NCBI GenBank assembly: GCA_003576855.1
Contig: QEVI01000002.1
Location: 1 to 53,392, forward strand
Direction of reading: 5' to 3'
Source: Planctomycetota bacterium
Lineage (GTDB): Bacteria > Planctomycetota > Planctomycetia > Pirellulales > Lacipirellulaceae
DNA length: 53,392 nucleotides
Below are positions 16,896 to 25,281 of this stretch, piece after piece (within the stretch, counting starts at the first letter, position 1; every line of letters starts with the position of its first letter). The notes under the pieces are model-generated. The model searched no databases and was not told where the DNA came from. It saw only the letters and a program-made list of their open reading frames with translations. Position numbers and translations under genes: made by a program.

Positions 16896-17930
16896 TTACG
16901 CTCGCCGCTGCTCGCTCGCCGAGCGTCGTGGATTGCGATAGAGCACCTGGGCGAGCAGCTCCGGCGATCCGGTCCAGCCGGTCCGGTCGAAGTGCCACTG
17001 GCGATGCGTCGGCATCAAGGCGTCGTCATACGGCCAGGGCGTAAACGGCTGACGACCGAGCGCCGCGACGAGCTTTGACGAATCGAGCGTGACATCGCCG
17101 GCCCGCGGCGGGATGGGTCCCGCCTCGCGGCGGGGGCAGCCCATCAGCAGCGCCGGGTCGTATCCGCCGACGCGGTTGACGATTTGCGCGATCTCGTAGA
17201 GCGACAATCGCCGCGGGCCCCCGGCGTGGTACACGCCCGCCAGGTCGCTGGCGAGCAAGCACTCGAACAGTTCATTGAGGCAATCGGTATAGGTAGGCGT
17301 GCGGATTTCGTCGAAGTAGAGCGTCGCGGGCCGGCCCTTCTTGAACCGCGACTGGATCCAATCGATGGCGCCGGCGTGGCCGTTAAAACTCACGCCCATC
17401 GGCAGCGAGATCCGCAGCGTGCAACTTCGCGGCGCCCAGTCGGCCAGGACCTGCTCGGCGGCGACCATGGTCTTGCCGTAGACGGTCACGGGATCGGTGG
17501 GATCATGTTCGCGGTAGCCGCCTCCCTCGCGGCCGGCGAAGACCAAGTCAATGGAAAGGTGGACCAGGCGAACGTCTCGCTCCACGACGATCGAAGCGAG
17601 ATTCACGAGGCCTTCGACGTTGGTGCGCCACGCCAACCGGCTGTCGAGTTCACAGGCTCGCAGGGCGCAATTACCGGCGCAGTCGAGGACCGACCGGAAC
17701 TGCCACGCATCGAACAGCCGCAGCAGTCCTGAATGATCTTCGGCGTCGCAAGCGACGATGTTCGGGCCGCGCAAGGGCCAGTTGTCGGCCTGGCGAATGC
17801 CGACGACCTGGCCGGGATAGCGGCTGGAGAAGTACGCCAGCGCGTTGTACCCCGCGACCCCGGCCACGCCGGTGACGAGCAGCGGCAAGGGGGGCGAGTC
17901 GTCATTCAGCGGCGGAAGCCTTACGGACAT
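16896..17930 (-). CDS. RmlD-like NAD(P)-dependent sugar reductase (extended SDR)
   Basis: This 344-residue Rossmann-fold protein belongs to the dTDP-4-dehydrorhamnose reductase/NAD-dependent epimerase family. It has the nucleotide loop TGVAGVAGYNAL, the NVEGLVNLA helix, and HLSIDLVFAG with Ser-Asp in the catalytic region. The expected YxxxK reads YGKTM, so the usual lysine is Met, although a Lys sits two positions after the Tyr. If it is active, the product would be a deoxysugar for surface glycans. That fits the divergent neighbouring glycosyltransferase cluster. Substrate specificity cannot be read from the sequence. Confidence 0.78.
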   Translation of the reverse strand: MSVRLPPLNDDSPPLPLLVTGVAGVAGYNALAYFSSRYPGQVVGIRQADNWPLRGPNIVACDAEDHSGLLRLFDAWQFRSVLDCAGNCALRACELDSRLAWRTNVEGLVNLASIVVERDVRLVHLSIDLVFAGREGGGYREHDPTDPVTVYGKTMVAAEQVLADWAPRSCTLRISLPMGVSFNGHAGAIDWIQSRFKKGRPATLYFDEIRTPTYTDCLNELFECLLASDLAGVYHAGGPRRLSLYEIAQIVNRVGGYDPALLMGCPRREAGPIPPRAGDVTLDSSKLVAALGRQPFTPWPYDDALMPTHRQWHFDRTGWTGSPELLAQVLYRNPRRSASEQRRA

Positions 17931-18145
17931 AGGCGCCCATTCTAAAAAGCCTGCCGCGACAGGGGTACTCGGTTCGGTCCGAATAGACCGGCGGCGCGGG
18001 TTATCCGGCCGGCGGGCGTTTTGACCGTTTCGAGACGCAAGCTAGGTTTTTGAAGCCTCGCGACCGCCGTGTCGCACCCCCGTGGCGCGCCGCCCACGGT
18101 GCGCGTTGACGTCGAGAATATAACGGCCACCGCTACCCACACGCC

Positions 18146-19477
18146 ATGCAACAGCCTGCCCAAGCACCGCTGGTCGCCGCACGGTCCGCTCCGCCCGCAC
18201 CGGTTGCGGACCACTCAGCGGCGCTCGGCCGCATTGACGACGCCATTGCCGCGGTGGAGGCCTGCCTGGCCCTGCCGGCGGCCGCCCCGGGGGCAAGCGA
18301 CGCGGACGAACCGGCCGGCGAGATCGAGCTTTCCGTGGTGATGCCGTGCCTCAACGAAGCCGATACGCTCGCCACGTGCATTCGCAAAGCGCAGCACGCG
18401 ATGGCGGCCGCCGGCGTCCGCGGCGAGGTCGTTGTGGCCGACAACGGCAGCACCGACGGCTCGCAGGCCATTGCGTTGGAATTGGGCGCTCGGGTCGTCA
18501 GCGTGGCGGAGAAAGGCTATGGCAACGCGCTTCGCGGCGGCATCGCCGCATCGCGCGGCAAATATGTACTGATGGGAGACGCCGACGACAGCTACGACTT
18601 CTTGGAACTCCCCAAGTTCTTGGAACCGCTGCGAGCCGGCCGGGCGCTGGTGCAAGGCTGCCGGCTGCCGAGCGGCGGGGGTCGCGTGCTCGCCGGCGCC
18701 ATGCCCCCATCGCATCGCTGGCTGGGCAACCCGATGTTCAGTTGGCTTGTGCGGCGGATGTTCGCTGCGCCGATCCACGACGTGTACTGCGGCCTGCGAG
18801 GATTTACGCGCGAGCTGTTCGACCGGCTCGACTTACGCGCAAGCGGCATGGAATTCGCCACCGAAATGATCATCAAGAGCAGCCTTTTCGGCGTGGATAT
18901 CGCTGAAGTGCCAACGACGCTCCACCCGGACGGCCGCCAGGCCCACGCCCCGCACCTCCGCACGGTGCGCGACGGTTGGCGGACGCTGCGATTCTTTCTG
19001 ATGTACAGCCCGGGGTGGCTGTTCCTGGCGCCTGGAGTGGGGCTGCTATTGGCGGGCCTGCTTGGCTACGTCTTGGCCCTGCCGAGGGTGAGGATCGGCG
19101 GCGTGGCCTTCGACGCCCACACGCTGTTGGTGGCCAGTTTGGCCACGCTCTTGGGCTACCAGCTCCTGCAGTTCGCCGTCTTTGCCAAGACGTTTGCCAT
19201 CGCCGAGGGCCTGATTCCCGAAGGGCGGCTGATGGCCGTGTTCAGGCGTCGCGTGAATCTCGAGATGGGCATCGTCGCCGGCGCCGCATCGCTGGCCGCC
19301 GGACTGGCCCTGCTAGCCGTCGCGCTGAACCAGTGGCGCGTCGCGGCGTTCGGCTCGCTGGATTACGCCCGCACTATGCGCTGGGTCATTCCCGGCGTCA
19401 CGCTGGCGACGCTCGGATTTCAAACGGTCTTTTCCAGTTTCCTGGTCAGTATCTTGCGAATGGCTCGCAGGAAATGA
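18146..19477 (+). CDS. Family 2 glycosyltransferase with C-terminal membrane segments
   Basis: This 443-residue transferase of the polyprenyl-phosphate mannose/glucose synthase type would load a sugar onto a lipid carrier. The GT-A domain starts near residue 60 with LSVVMPCLNEADTLATCI, then ADNGSTDGS and the metal motif MGDADDSYDF. A C-terminal region of about 150 residues has four hydrophobic segments. The first 55 residues are Ala/Pro-rich and of low complexity. It is the first gene of a tightly packed group with the methyltransferase (12 bp gap) and the GT-C transferase (15 bp gap), so the sugar carrier it makes may be used by the latter. Confidence 0.87.
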   Translation: MQQPAQAPLVAARSAPPAPVADHSAALGRIDDAIAAVEACLALPAAAPGASDADEPAGEIELSVVMPCLNEADTLATCIRKAQHAMAAAGVRGEVVVADNGSTDGSQAIALELGARVVSVAEKGYGNALRGGIAASRGKYVLMGDADDSYDFLELPKFLEPLRAGRALVQGCRLPSGGGRVLAGAMPPSHRWLGNPMFSWLVRRMFAAPIHDVYCGLRGFTRELFDRLDLRASGMEFATEMIIKSSLFGVDIAEVPTTLHPDGRQAHAPHLRTVRDGWRTLRFFLMYSPGWLFLAPGVGLLLAGLLGYVLALPRVRIGGVAFDAHTLLVASLATLLGYQLLQFAVFAKTFAIAEGLIPEGRLMAVFRRRVNLEMGIVAGAASLAAGLALLAVALNQWRVAAFGSLDYARTMRWVIPGVTLATLGFQTVFSSFLVSILRMARRK

Positions 19478-19489
19478 GGCCCACAACGC

Positions 19490-20215
19490 ATGTCTAGCAT
19501 GGCGATGCCTAGCGGGGCTGCCCCGTTCGATGCGGTCGCGGCCGACTACGAACGGGCGCTGGGACATGGCTTGCGGCTGTCCGGCGAAGGGCCGCAATAC
19601 TTCGCGCGACGCAGAATCGACTGGACGGCCCGGCTGCTGCGGCGCGAGCGGACGACGCGGGTGCTCGATTTCGGCTGTGGCGTCGGCTTGGCGACGTGCG
19701 AGCTGCGGCAGCGGCTCGGCGCGGAATCAGCCTGGGGCTTCGACCCGTCGACGGCGGCCATCGAACGGGCGCGTCGGGACGTCGCCGAGAGGGGCATCTT
19801 GTTTACGGCCCACGTGGATGACCTTCCGCAAGGCGAGTTCGATGTGGCGTACTGCAACGGCGTGTTTCACCACATTCCGCTCGGCGAACGACGGGCCGCC
19901 TTGCTGACGATTGCCCGAACGCTGCGGCCGGGCGGCTGGCTCGCCTTGTGGGAAAACAATCCTTGGAACCCCGGCACGCGGTGGGTCATGCGGCGGATCC
20001 CGTTCGACCGCGACGCCGATCCGCTTTCCCCGCCTCAGACGCGGCGGATGGTGCGAGACGCCGGCTTCCGCGTAGCGAGGACCGACGCCTGGTTCATCTT
20101 CCCCCGGGCGCTTCGCTGGCTGCGGCCGGTCGAGCGGCTTGTGCATCGCCTGCCGCTGGGCGGGCAGTACCTCGTGCTCGCCCAATGGCCGGGCCGGTCG
20201 GGCCAATCCGCATAG
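19490..20215 (+). CDS. Class I SAM-dependent methyltransferase
   Basis: This 241-residue methyltransferase has the SAM-binding motif VLDFGCGVGLATCEL near residue 60, the acidic loop GFDPSTAAIERAR and a post-II block DVAYCNGVFHHIP. The substrate is unknown. Its position between two glycosyltransferases, with a 12-bp gap before and 15 bp after, suggests methylation of a glycan, lipid carrier or sugar precursor. A Shine-Dalgarno-like GAGG at about 19475 supports the ATG at 19490. Confidence 0.85.
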   Translation: MSSMAMPSGAAPFDAVAADYERALGHGLRLSGEGPQYFARRRIDWTARLLRRERTTRVLDFGCGVGLATCELRQRLGAESAWGFDPSTAAIERARRDVAERGILFTAHVDDLPQGEFDVAYCNGVFHHIPLGERRAALLTIARTLRPGGWLALWENNPWNPGTRWVMRRIPFDRDADPLSPPQTRRMVRDAGFRVARTDAWFIFPRALRWLRPVERLVHRLPLGGQYLVLAQWPGRSGQSA

Positions 20216-20230
20216 TCGGGGACCAGTCCC

Positions 20231-21847
20231 ATGGCGAGCGTCGCCAGCGAATCGAGCCACGCCTGGAATGCACGTCGCCACGCGACGGCGACCAGCGCGC
20301 GGCTACGCCGCTGGGCCGATCGGCCATGGGTCGCGGCCGCGCTGCTGGGAACTACGTCGCTGTGCATCAGCGCGGCCCTCTCCGTCGCACGGTGGCCGAT
20401 GCCCGCGGTGCACGACGAATTCAGCTATCTGCTGGCCGCCGACACGTTTTGCGAAGGCCGGTTGACCAATCCGCCCCACCCGCACTGGCAGCACTTCGAG
20501 ACGTTCCACGTCATTCAGCAACCGACGTATGCGTCGAAATACCCGCCCGGCCAGGGGCTGTTTCTCGCCCTGGGGCAGAGAATCACCGGGCGGCCGATCG
20601 CCGGCGTCTGGGTCGAAACGGCGCTAGCGACTGTGGCGTGCTATTGGATGTTGCTAGGCTGGACGTCGCGCCGCTGGGCGGCCGTCGGCGGGGCGTTGTT
20701 CGCCGTGCATCCGAGCTATCAGTTGTATTGGGGCCAGTCGTATTGGGGAGGCACGGCCGCGCTGCTGGCCGCAGCGCTGGTGTTCGGCGCCGCACTGCGG
20801 ATGCGATGGCGTTGCCGTGCGGCGGATGCGGTCTGCATGGCGTCGGGGGCGGTGCTCCTGGCGGTCACCCGTCCGTTCGAAGGGTTCGTGTTCTGCCTGC
20901 TGACGGGCCTTTGGGTGCTGAGCCACTACCTGCGGCGGGGCTTGCCGGGCGACTGGCGCCAGTTCGTTGTTCAAACTGTCGCGCCGCAGGCGGCAGTGCT
21001 CGGCCTGGGCATGGGGGCCTTGTTCGTCTACCACCAGGCCGTCACGGGCGATCCGCTGACATTTCCCTACGCGGTGCATGAGCGCACCTACGGCCAGTCG
21101 CCGCTATTCATCGGGCGGCAGCCCTCGCCCCCGCCGACGTACCGCCATGCGATGATCGAGAAGTTCCACAGCGGGTGGGAACTGGATTGGGTACGGCGGC
21201 AGCAATCGCTCGCCGGCTGGCTGCAGACCAAGTGGCGTTTTATCGCTTATGACGCCGAGTTCTTTTTCCCGGGGCTGCTCGGCTTGCCGGCGCTACTGCT
21301 GGCGGCCACGCCCTTGCGGCGTGGTTGGGGGCGCGCCACGCCGGCATTGGTCATTTCACTGGCCAGCTTCGCGATTTCGCTAGCGGCGATTTGGAACTTC
21401 CCGCATTACGCGGCGCCAACTGCGCCGCTGCTGCTGATGGCCGTGGTAGCCGGGTTGCGGAGGGCCGACGTTATGGCTCGGCGACGGTTCGGGTGGCGCT
21501 TCCTGGTCGTCGGCTTCGCGGCGATCCAAGTCCTGCTATTCGCTGCCAAGGCCGTGGATCACGCCGCCCGACCGGTCTTCGGCTGGTGGGCCGAGCGCGC
21601 CGCGATCCAGGATCAGCTCGAGGCGACGCCCCGGCGGCACCTGGTGTTCGTCGAGTACGACGCCAGTCATGACCCCAACGCCGAATGGGTGTACAATCGA
21701 GCCGACATCGATCGGGCGAAGGTCGTCTGGGCCCGCAAAATGGACCCGGCCAGCGATGCATCGCTTGCCAGGCATTTCGCGGATCGAACCGTCTGGCTCG
21801 TCGAGCCGGACGCCCGGCGGCTGCGGCGCTTGAGCAGCGAACAATAG
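20231..21847 (+). CDS. GT-C fold membrane glycosyltransferase (ArnT/PMT-like)
   Basis: This 538-residue polytopic protein uses polyprenyl-linked sugars on the outer face of the membrane. The first outer loop has the family acidic motif in HDEFSYLLAADTF, and a second conserved stretch is YASKYPPGQGLFLALG, which is common in planctomycete homologues. About ten hydrophobic segments are seen, then a soluble C-terminal part of about 100 residues. It follows the methyltransferase by 15 bp and probably takes its donor from the GT2 at the start of the group. The acceptor could be protein, lipid or LPS. Confidence 0.82.
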   Translation: MASVASESSHAWNARRHATATSARLRRWADRPWVAAALLGTTSLCISAALSVARWPMPAVHDEFSYLLAADTFCEGRLTNPPHPHWQHFETFHVIQQPTYASKYPPGQGLFLALGQRITGRPIAGVWVETALATVACYWMLLGWTSRRWAAVGGALFAVHPSYQLYWGQSYWGGTAALLAAALVFGAALRMRWRCRAADAVCMASGAVLLAVTRPFEGFVFCLLTGLWVLSHYLRRGLPGDWRQFVVQTVAPQAAVLGLGMGALFVYHQAVTGDPLTFPYAVHERTYGQSPLFIGRQPSPPPTYRHAMIEKFHSGWELDWVRRQQSLAGWLQTKWRFIAYDAEFFFPGLLGLPALLLAATPLRRGWGRATPALVISLASFAISLAAIWNFPHYAAPTAPLLLMAVVAGLRRADVMARRRFGWRFLVVGFAAIQVLLFAAKAVDHAARPVFGWWAERAAIQDQLEATPRRHLVFVEYDASHDPNAEWVYNRADIDRAKVVWARKMDPASDASLARHFADRTVWLVEPDARRLRRLSSEQ

Positions 21848-21934
21848 CGGCCACGTACGCAGAGCCGCGGCGCGCCTCGCCAGAGCCGACGCATCGCCGC
21901 GGCCCTTTGCTGACCGACCGCGCTGGTTGCCGCC

Positions 21935-22522
21935 ATGGATTTTCCCGGCATTGACGGCTTTCTCGGCACTCGAGCGTCGCTGGCGCTCGATCTGGTATTG
22001 GTCGCGATGGTCGCCATTCTGCCCGTGTTGGCGTGGAGCATCTGGCTCGTCAAGCGTCGCCGGCGCTACGAGTTGCATAAGAAAGTCCAGCTCGCGTTGG
22101 CGCTTGCGCTGGCGGCAGCCATCACGCTGTTCGAAATCGACGTGCGACTGGTGAGCGGCTGGCGGGAACGGGCCATGCCCAGCCCCTATTACGCCGCGAC
22201 GACCGCCGGGCCGCTGTGGACGCTGCTCTGCTGCGATCTGCTCGGCATGCAAGCCGTGCCAGGTTGGGTATTCCGCGTATTGGCGGTCCACCTGGTCTTC
22301 GCCGTCAGCACGACGGCGCTGTGGATCGTCGTGACGGTACGCGCCCTGCGACGGTTCCCCATTCCGCCGCAGCCTGGACCCCACAGCCTCAGCCACCGCC
22401 TGTGGGGCCAGCTTGCCGCGTGGGACATGCTGGCCACCGCCATTACGGGCGGGGTCTTTTACTGGGTGCCTTTGCGGCAACTTAACGAGATATCACACTC
22501 CAAGGGGGTCGGGCGTCTTTAG
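21935..22522 (+). CDS. DUF420-type membrane protein
   Basis: This 195-residue membrane protein has about five hydrophobic segments. The pattern RRRRYELHKKVQLALALALA, then HLVFAVSTTALW and a C-terminal GQLAAWDMLATAITGG, fits the DUF420 family, whose members often accompany cytochrome oxidase biogenesis genes and have conserved histidines in the membrane. Here no oxidase gene is adjacent. It lies 87 bp after the GT-C gene and may be transcribed with it. Confidence 0.6.
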   Translation: MDFPGIDGFLGTRASLALDLVLVAMVAILPVLAWSIWLVKRRRRYELHKKVQLALALALAAAITLFEIDVRLVSGWRERAMPSPYYAATTAGPLWTLLCCDLLGMQAVPGWVFRVLAVHLVFAVSTTALWIVVTVRALRRFPIPPQPGPHSLSHRLWGQLAAWDMLATAITGGVFYWVPLRQLNEISHSKGVGRL

Positions 22523-22601
22523 CCACCGGGGTCGTTGCCACAACGCTAAACCTGCGGTCGCGGAAGAGCTCCGGTCCCGCCTGCAACGCCAGGCCAGTGC
22601 C

Positions 22602-23639
22602 ATGGACCGCGACTTCTACCTCCAGCTCGCCGCCGAGGGCCATCGCGTCCCCATCGGCACGGACCTGATCTTACGCCAGCGCGCCGACGCCGACGCGGTC
22701 GTCCTCGACGGCCAGCAGCTTGGCGGCGTCATCGTCGAGGCGGCACAGCGCTACCGCACGCCGCTGGCAATTCCGCTGATGGACCTGCGGCTGGAAAAGC
22801 AGGCGCTGCTGGCCGACTTCGACCTGCCCGCCGAGGCCGCCGACGCCTTTCACGTAGCAGACCAAGCGGCCCTGGACCAGCTCCGCACGGCGCCGGCCAC
22901 GCCGCGGATGGACGCCTCGTGCGCGGCGATCGGGCACGTCGCTCAGTGCGCCGGCCTGGTTCCCATCGGCATGTGCATCGGTCCGTTCTCGCTGATGACG
23001 AAGATGATCGCCGATCCAATAACGCCCGTGTATCTGGCCGGCGCTGGGCAATCAAGCCGCGACGCCCCGGAAATCGCCTTGATGGAGGAGTGCCTCGCGG
23101 CGGGGGTGCGCTTGATCCGGCAATACGTTCGCCGCCAACTCGACGCCGGGGCCAAGGCGATCATCGTGTGCGAACCGGCGGCCAACGTCGCCTACTTTTC
23201 GCCTAATCAGCTTGCGCGCTCGTTCAGCGTTTTTGATCGCTACGTGATGGAAGGCCTCCGCGCGCTGCAGGAAGCACTGAAAGAGCGCGACGCTGACCTG
23301 ATCCTCCACGACTGCGGCGAACTGACTGACGGCATGGTCGCGCGCCTGGCGTCGCTCGAGCCGGCCATCCTCAGCCTGGGCAGCTCGCGCCGCCTGTGGG
23401 AGGACGCCCGGCTCGTTCCCCGCCGAACGGTCCTCTACGGCAATTTGCCGACGAAGCGGTTCTTCTCGCCGGAACTGCCGCTCGACGAGGTGGTGCGCTT
23501 AACCGGCGAACTGACCGCCCGCATGAAAACCAGCGGCCACCCCTTCATCCTAGGCAGCGAATGCGACGTGCTGAGCGTACCGGACTGCGAACAGGAGATC
23601 GCCGACAAGGTGGCGGCGCTGCTGACGGCAGCGGCATAG
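22602..23639 (+). CDS. Uroporphyrinogen decarboxylase family protein, MtaA/CmuA-like
   Basis: This 345-residue TIM-barrel protein is of the UroD superfamily. It lacks the strict UroD arginine N-terminus but has HDCGEL (H-x-C at about residues 235-237) and a later Cys in LGSECDVLS (about residue 321). That is the HxC...C zinc arrangement of cobamide-dependent methyltransferases such as MtaA. I therefore infer a zinc methyl-transfer role with a corrinoid or similar carrier, or heme biosynthesis as the weaker alternative. ATG at 22602 is chosen because earlier in-frame codons fall in unrelated sequence from the overlapping DUF420 gene. A REP-like element starts 3 bp after the stop. Confidence 0.72.
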   Translation: MDRDFYLQLAAEGHRVPIGTDLILRQRADADAVVLDGQQLGGVIVEAAQRYRTPLAIPLMDLRLEKQALLADFDLPAEAADAFHVADQAALDQLRTAPATPRMDASCAAIGHVAQCAGLVPIGMCIGPFSLMTKMIADPITPVYLAGAGQSSRDAPEIALMEECLAAGVRLIRQYVRRQLDAGAKAIIVCEPAANVAYFSPNQLARSFSVFDRYVMEGLRALQEALKERDADLILHDCGELTDGMVARLASLEPAILSLGSSRRLWEDARLVPRRTVLYGNLPTKRFFSPELPLDEVVRLTGELTARMKTSGHPFILGSECDVLSVPDCEQEIADKVAALLTAAA

Positions 23640-23642
23640 CGC

Positions 23643-23671
23643 CGCCCCAGCGGCTCGTTGAGCCGCGGCTA
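23643..23671 (+). repeat. REP-like hairpin repeat, form A
   Basis: The hairpin is GCGGCTC-GTT-GAGCCGC with flanks CGCCCCA and GGCTA, and 27 of 29 positions match the form A consensus. It sits immediately after the UroD-family stop codon. Confidence 0.85.
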
Positions 23672-23716
23672 ATGGCAAATATGGTGGAGCGCGAAACGGT
23701 CCCCTCGCCGCTCACT

Positions 23717-23745
23717 CAGCCGCCGCTCAACGAGCGGCCGGAGCG
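23717..23745 (-). repeat. REP-like hairpin repeat, form B
   Basis: This is a minus-strand copy of form B with hairpin GCCGCTC-GTT-GAGCGGC. It is the middle member of a cluster of three in alternating orientation. Confidence 0.85.
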
Positions 23746-23769
23746 ATTACGTAAAGCGTCTCTCGCCAC

Positions 23770-23798
23770 CGCCCCGGCGGCTCATTGAGCCGCGGCTA
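23770..23798 (+). repeat. REP-like hairpin repeat, form A, ATT loop
   Basis: The form A stem is intact, with the loop changed from GTT to ATT. It is the third copy in the cluster between the UroD gene and tRNA-Ile2. Confidence 0.85.
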
Positions 23799-23855
23799 TC
23801 ATGGTGGAGCGCCGAGGTTCGCGCAACCCAGCGGAGGCAGCGTAAACCTGTTCAG

Positions 23856-23928
<73 letters not shown>

Positions 23929-24099
23929 GAAGTAGTTACAGTGTAACGAGTTAGGGAATTGCTTCAACCTCATAAATAGCGTTTTGTCCGGGAACTTGTC
24001 CGGGATTGCCTAATCTAGGCGCGGCTCCGCGCGCAGACGAGTACGAGATCGAAGTCATCCTTGACGGCTGGAATGAGGGCGCCAACGGAAGTGCGCCCG

Positions 24100-24408
24100 A
24101 TGGCCCACTACGTCTACGGGTACTTAGTGACAAGCCGCGACGGAACCAATTGGATCGGCGTCACGACGACGGCGTTAACGTCGTCGGCGCAAGGAACGTA
24201 CACGGCAAACGATTCACGCAACTTGCCGCAAGCGTGCGAGCTACGCCCCTATTCACTGGACCCGGCAAACGGCGTGCGAGGGCGAGCCGTGGTCCGGCTG
24301 ACAGCCCGATACGTCGCTCCGGACGTCCACGATTACACTGGCCGGCGGCTGAAAAACTTCGGCGCGCACACGATGACGTTGCAAGCGATTCCCGCCGAAG
24401 GGCAGTAA
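24100..24408 (+). CDS. Small hypothetical protein, 102 aa
   Basis: The frame reads MAHYVYGYLVTSRDGTNWIG and continues with a Thr/Ser-rich part and RLTARYVAPDVHDY to a C-terminal MTLQAIPAEGQ. The composition is that of a real, mostly beta protein, but I recognise no family. An in-frame ATG at 24073 is the alternative start. A second, longer frame overlaps it from 24006 and looks less protein-like. The segment is less G+C-rich than its neighbours and sits in an accessory patch. Confidence 0.42.
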   Translation: MAHYVYGYLVTSRDGTNWIGVTTTALTSSAQGTYTANDSRNLPQACELRPYSLDPANGVRGRAVVRLTARYVAPDVHDYTGRRLKNFGAHTMTLQAIPAEGQ

Positions 24409-24411
24409 CCC

Positions 24412-24588
24412 TTAGCTTCCGGCAACGCCTGGCTTCGGCTTTTCTGGCGATGCAATCGGCGCCGCCTTTGTGGCAGCCTTGCGTGCCGCCTTACGCCGTT
24501 TGCGAATGCGTAGCGGTCCCATTTCGTCGCGCGCTTCCTGGCTGAACAGTTCGTGAACCGCTACTGCCAGGTCCTCGGGATCAATCAA
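24412..24588 (-). CDS. Short basic-tailed ORF antisense to the 5' end of the Mrr-like gene
   Basis: From TTG at 24588 the minus strand encodes about 58 residues beginning IDPEDLAVAVHELFSQEARD. A Lys/Arg/Ala-rich middle (RIRKRRKAARKAATKAA) and a Pro/Lys tail follow. The first part has the look of an amphipathic helix and the whole is coding-like, but there is no ATG or GTG. It may be the 3' end of a truncated gene. It overlaps the nuclease ORF by about 36 bp if that gene starts at 24553. Confidence 0.35.
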   Translation of the reverse strand: MIDPEDLAVAVHELFSQEARDEMGPLRIRKRRKAARKAATKAAPIASPEKPKPGVAGS

Positions 24589-24993
24589 AACGTCGCATTG
24601 ACGCCGTATCTCTCGACGCGGGAGCTACTGCTACGGCAGCATTGGACGGCGATGCGCGGTTCTGAGTGGGAGGCATTTCTTGCTGAAGTTTTCCACTTGC
24701 TTGGCGGCGTGATTGAAGCGACCGGGAAAACTGGCGACCAGGGCGTAGACCTGGTCGTCAACTTTGGGCAACGCCGCTATGCGGTCCAAGCCAAAGGATA
24801 CGTTAACTCCGTCGGCAACTCAGCCGTGCAGGAAGCCGTGGCGGGCATGGCACACTACCGCTGTAATTGCAGTGCAGTAATCACGAACAGCAGATTCACG
24901 CCGGGAGCCATCGCGTTAGCTGAAAGCAACTGCTGCCTATTGATCGGCGAGGACCAGATTCCCGCTTTCGTGTTGGGCCGGTTGGCTTTATAG
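24553..24993 (+). CDS. Mrr-like restriction endonuclease
   Basis: This 146-residue protein carries a PD-(D/E)xK nuclease core of the Mrr catalytic domain. SEWEAFLAEVFHLLGGVIEA (helix with Glu), then GDQGVDLVVNF (catalytic Asp) and RYAVQAKGY (QxK), are followed by a typical AITNSRFTPGA-like strand. Such enzymes cut modified DNA. It has no N-terminal winged-helix specificity domain, so it is a minimal or truncated version. GTG at 24553 is used here. ATG at 24652 would give a 113-residue protein that still contains the whole nuclease core. Confidence 0.7.
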   Translation: MNRYCQVLGINQNVALTPYLSTRELLLRQHWTAMRGSEWEAFLAEVFHLLGGVIEATGKTGDQGVDLVVNFGQRRYAVQAKGYVNSVGNSAVQEAVAGMAHYRCNCSAVITNSRFTPGAIALAESNCCLLIGEDQIPAFVLGRLAL

Positions 24994-25281
24994 ACGGCGC
25001 GCGCGGCTACTCTATGTGTAGCGTGAACGCTATTACTTGCTTCGCTACGTCTGCGGGTACTGCGGTTGTGCCCGCAAGCTCGTCTGTCTGCCCTGCCTGA
25101 AGCTGCCGATTCGTCGCGGCGGCGTAGTCGTGGATAATTGGCGAGGGGGGCGGAGGGGGATCGAGGGCGCCGCTCCGGCGGCTCGCTGAGCCGCGGCTGG
25201 CGCTCGTTGAGCCGCGTCTTGTGGTCGTTGAGCCACGGCTGGCGGCATTGAGACGCGGTTCTTTGATGGGCGGCGGCCGGG
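24994..25281. other. Intergenic patch with decayed REP copies and a coding remnant
   Basis: On the minus strand just after 25130 there is a tail that reads IIHDYAAATNRQLQAGQTDE and ends with AFTLHIE before a stop at 25007. It looks like the 3' end of a lost gene. REP-like units at 25171-25241 fill the rest. No complete gene is seen. Confidence 0.45.
25171..25241 (+). repeat. REP-like repeats, one good copy and two degenerate
   Basis: 25171-25199 is a form A copy with loop GCT. Two further, mutated hairpins follow with CGTTGAGCC cores at about 25203 and 25225. Confidence 0.7.

Noticed and set aside
23640..23800. Open frames reading PPLNERPER through the repeat cluster
   Set aside because: These are translations of the REP-like elements themselves.
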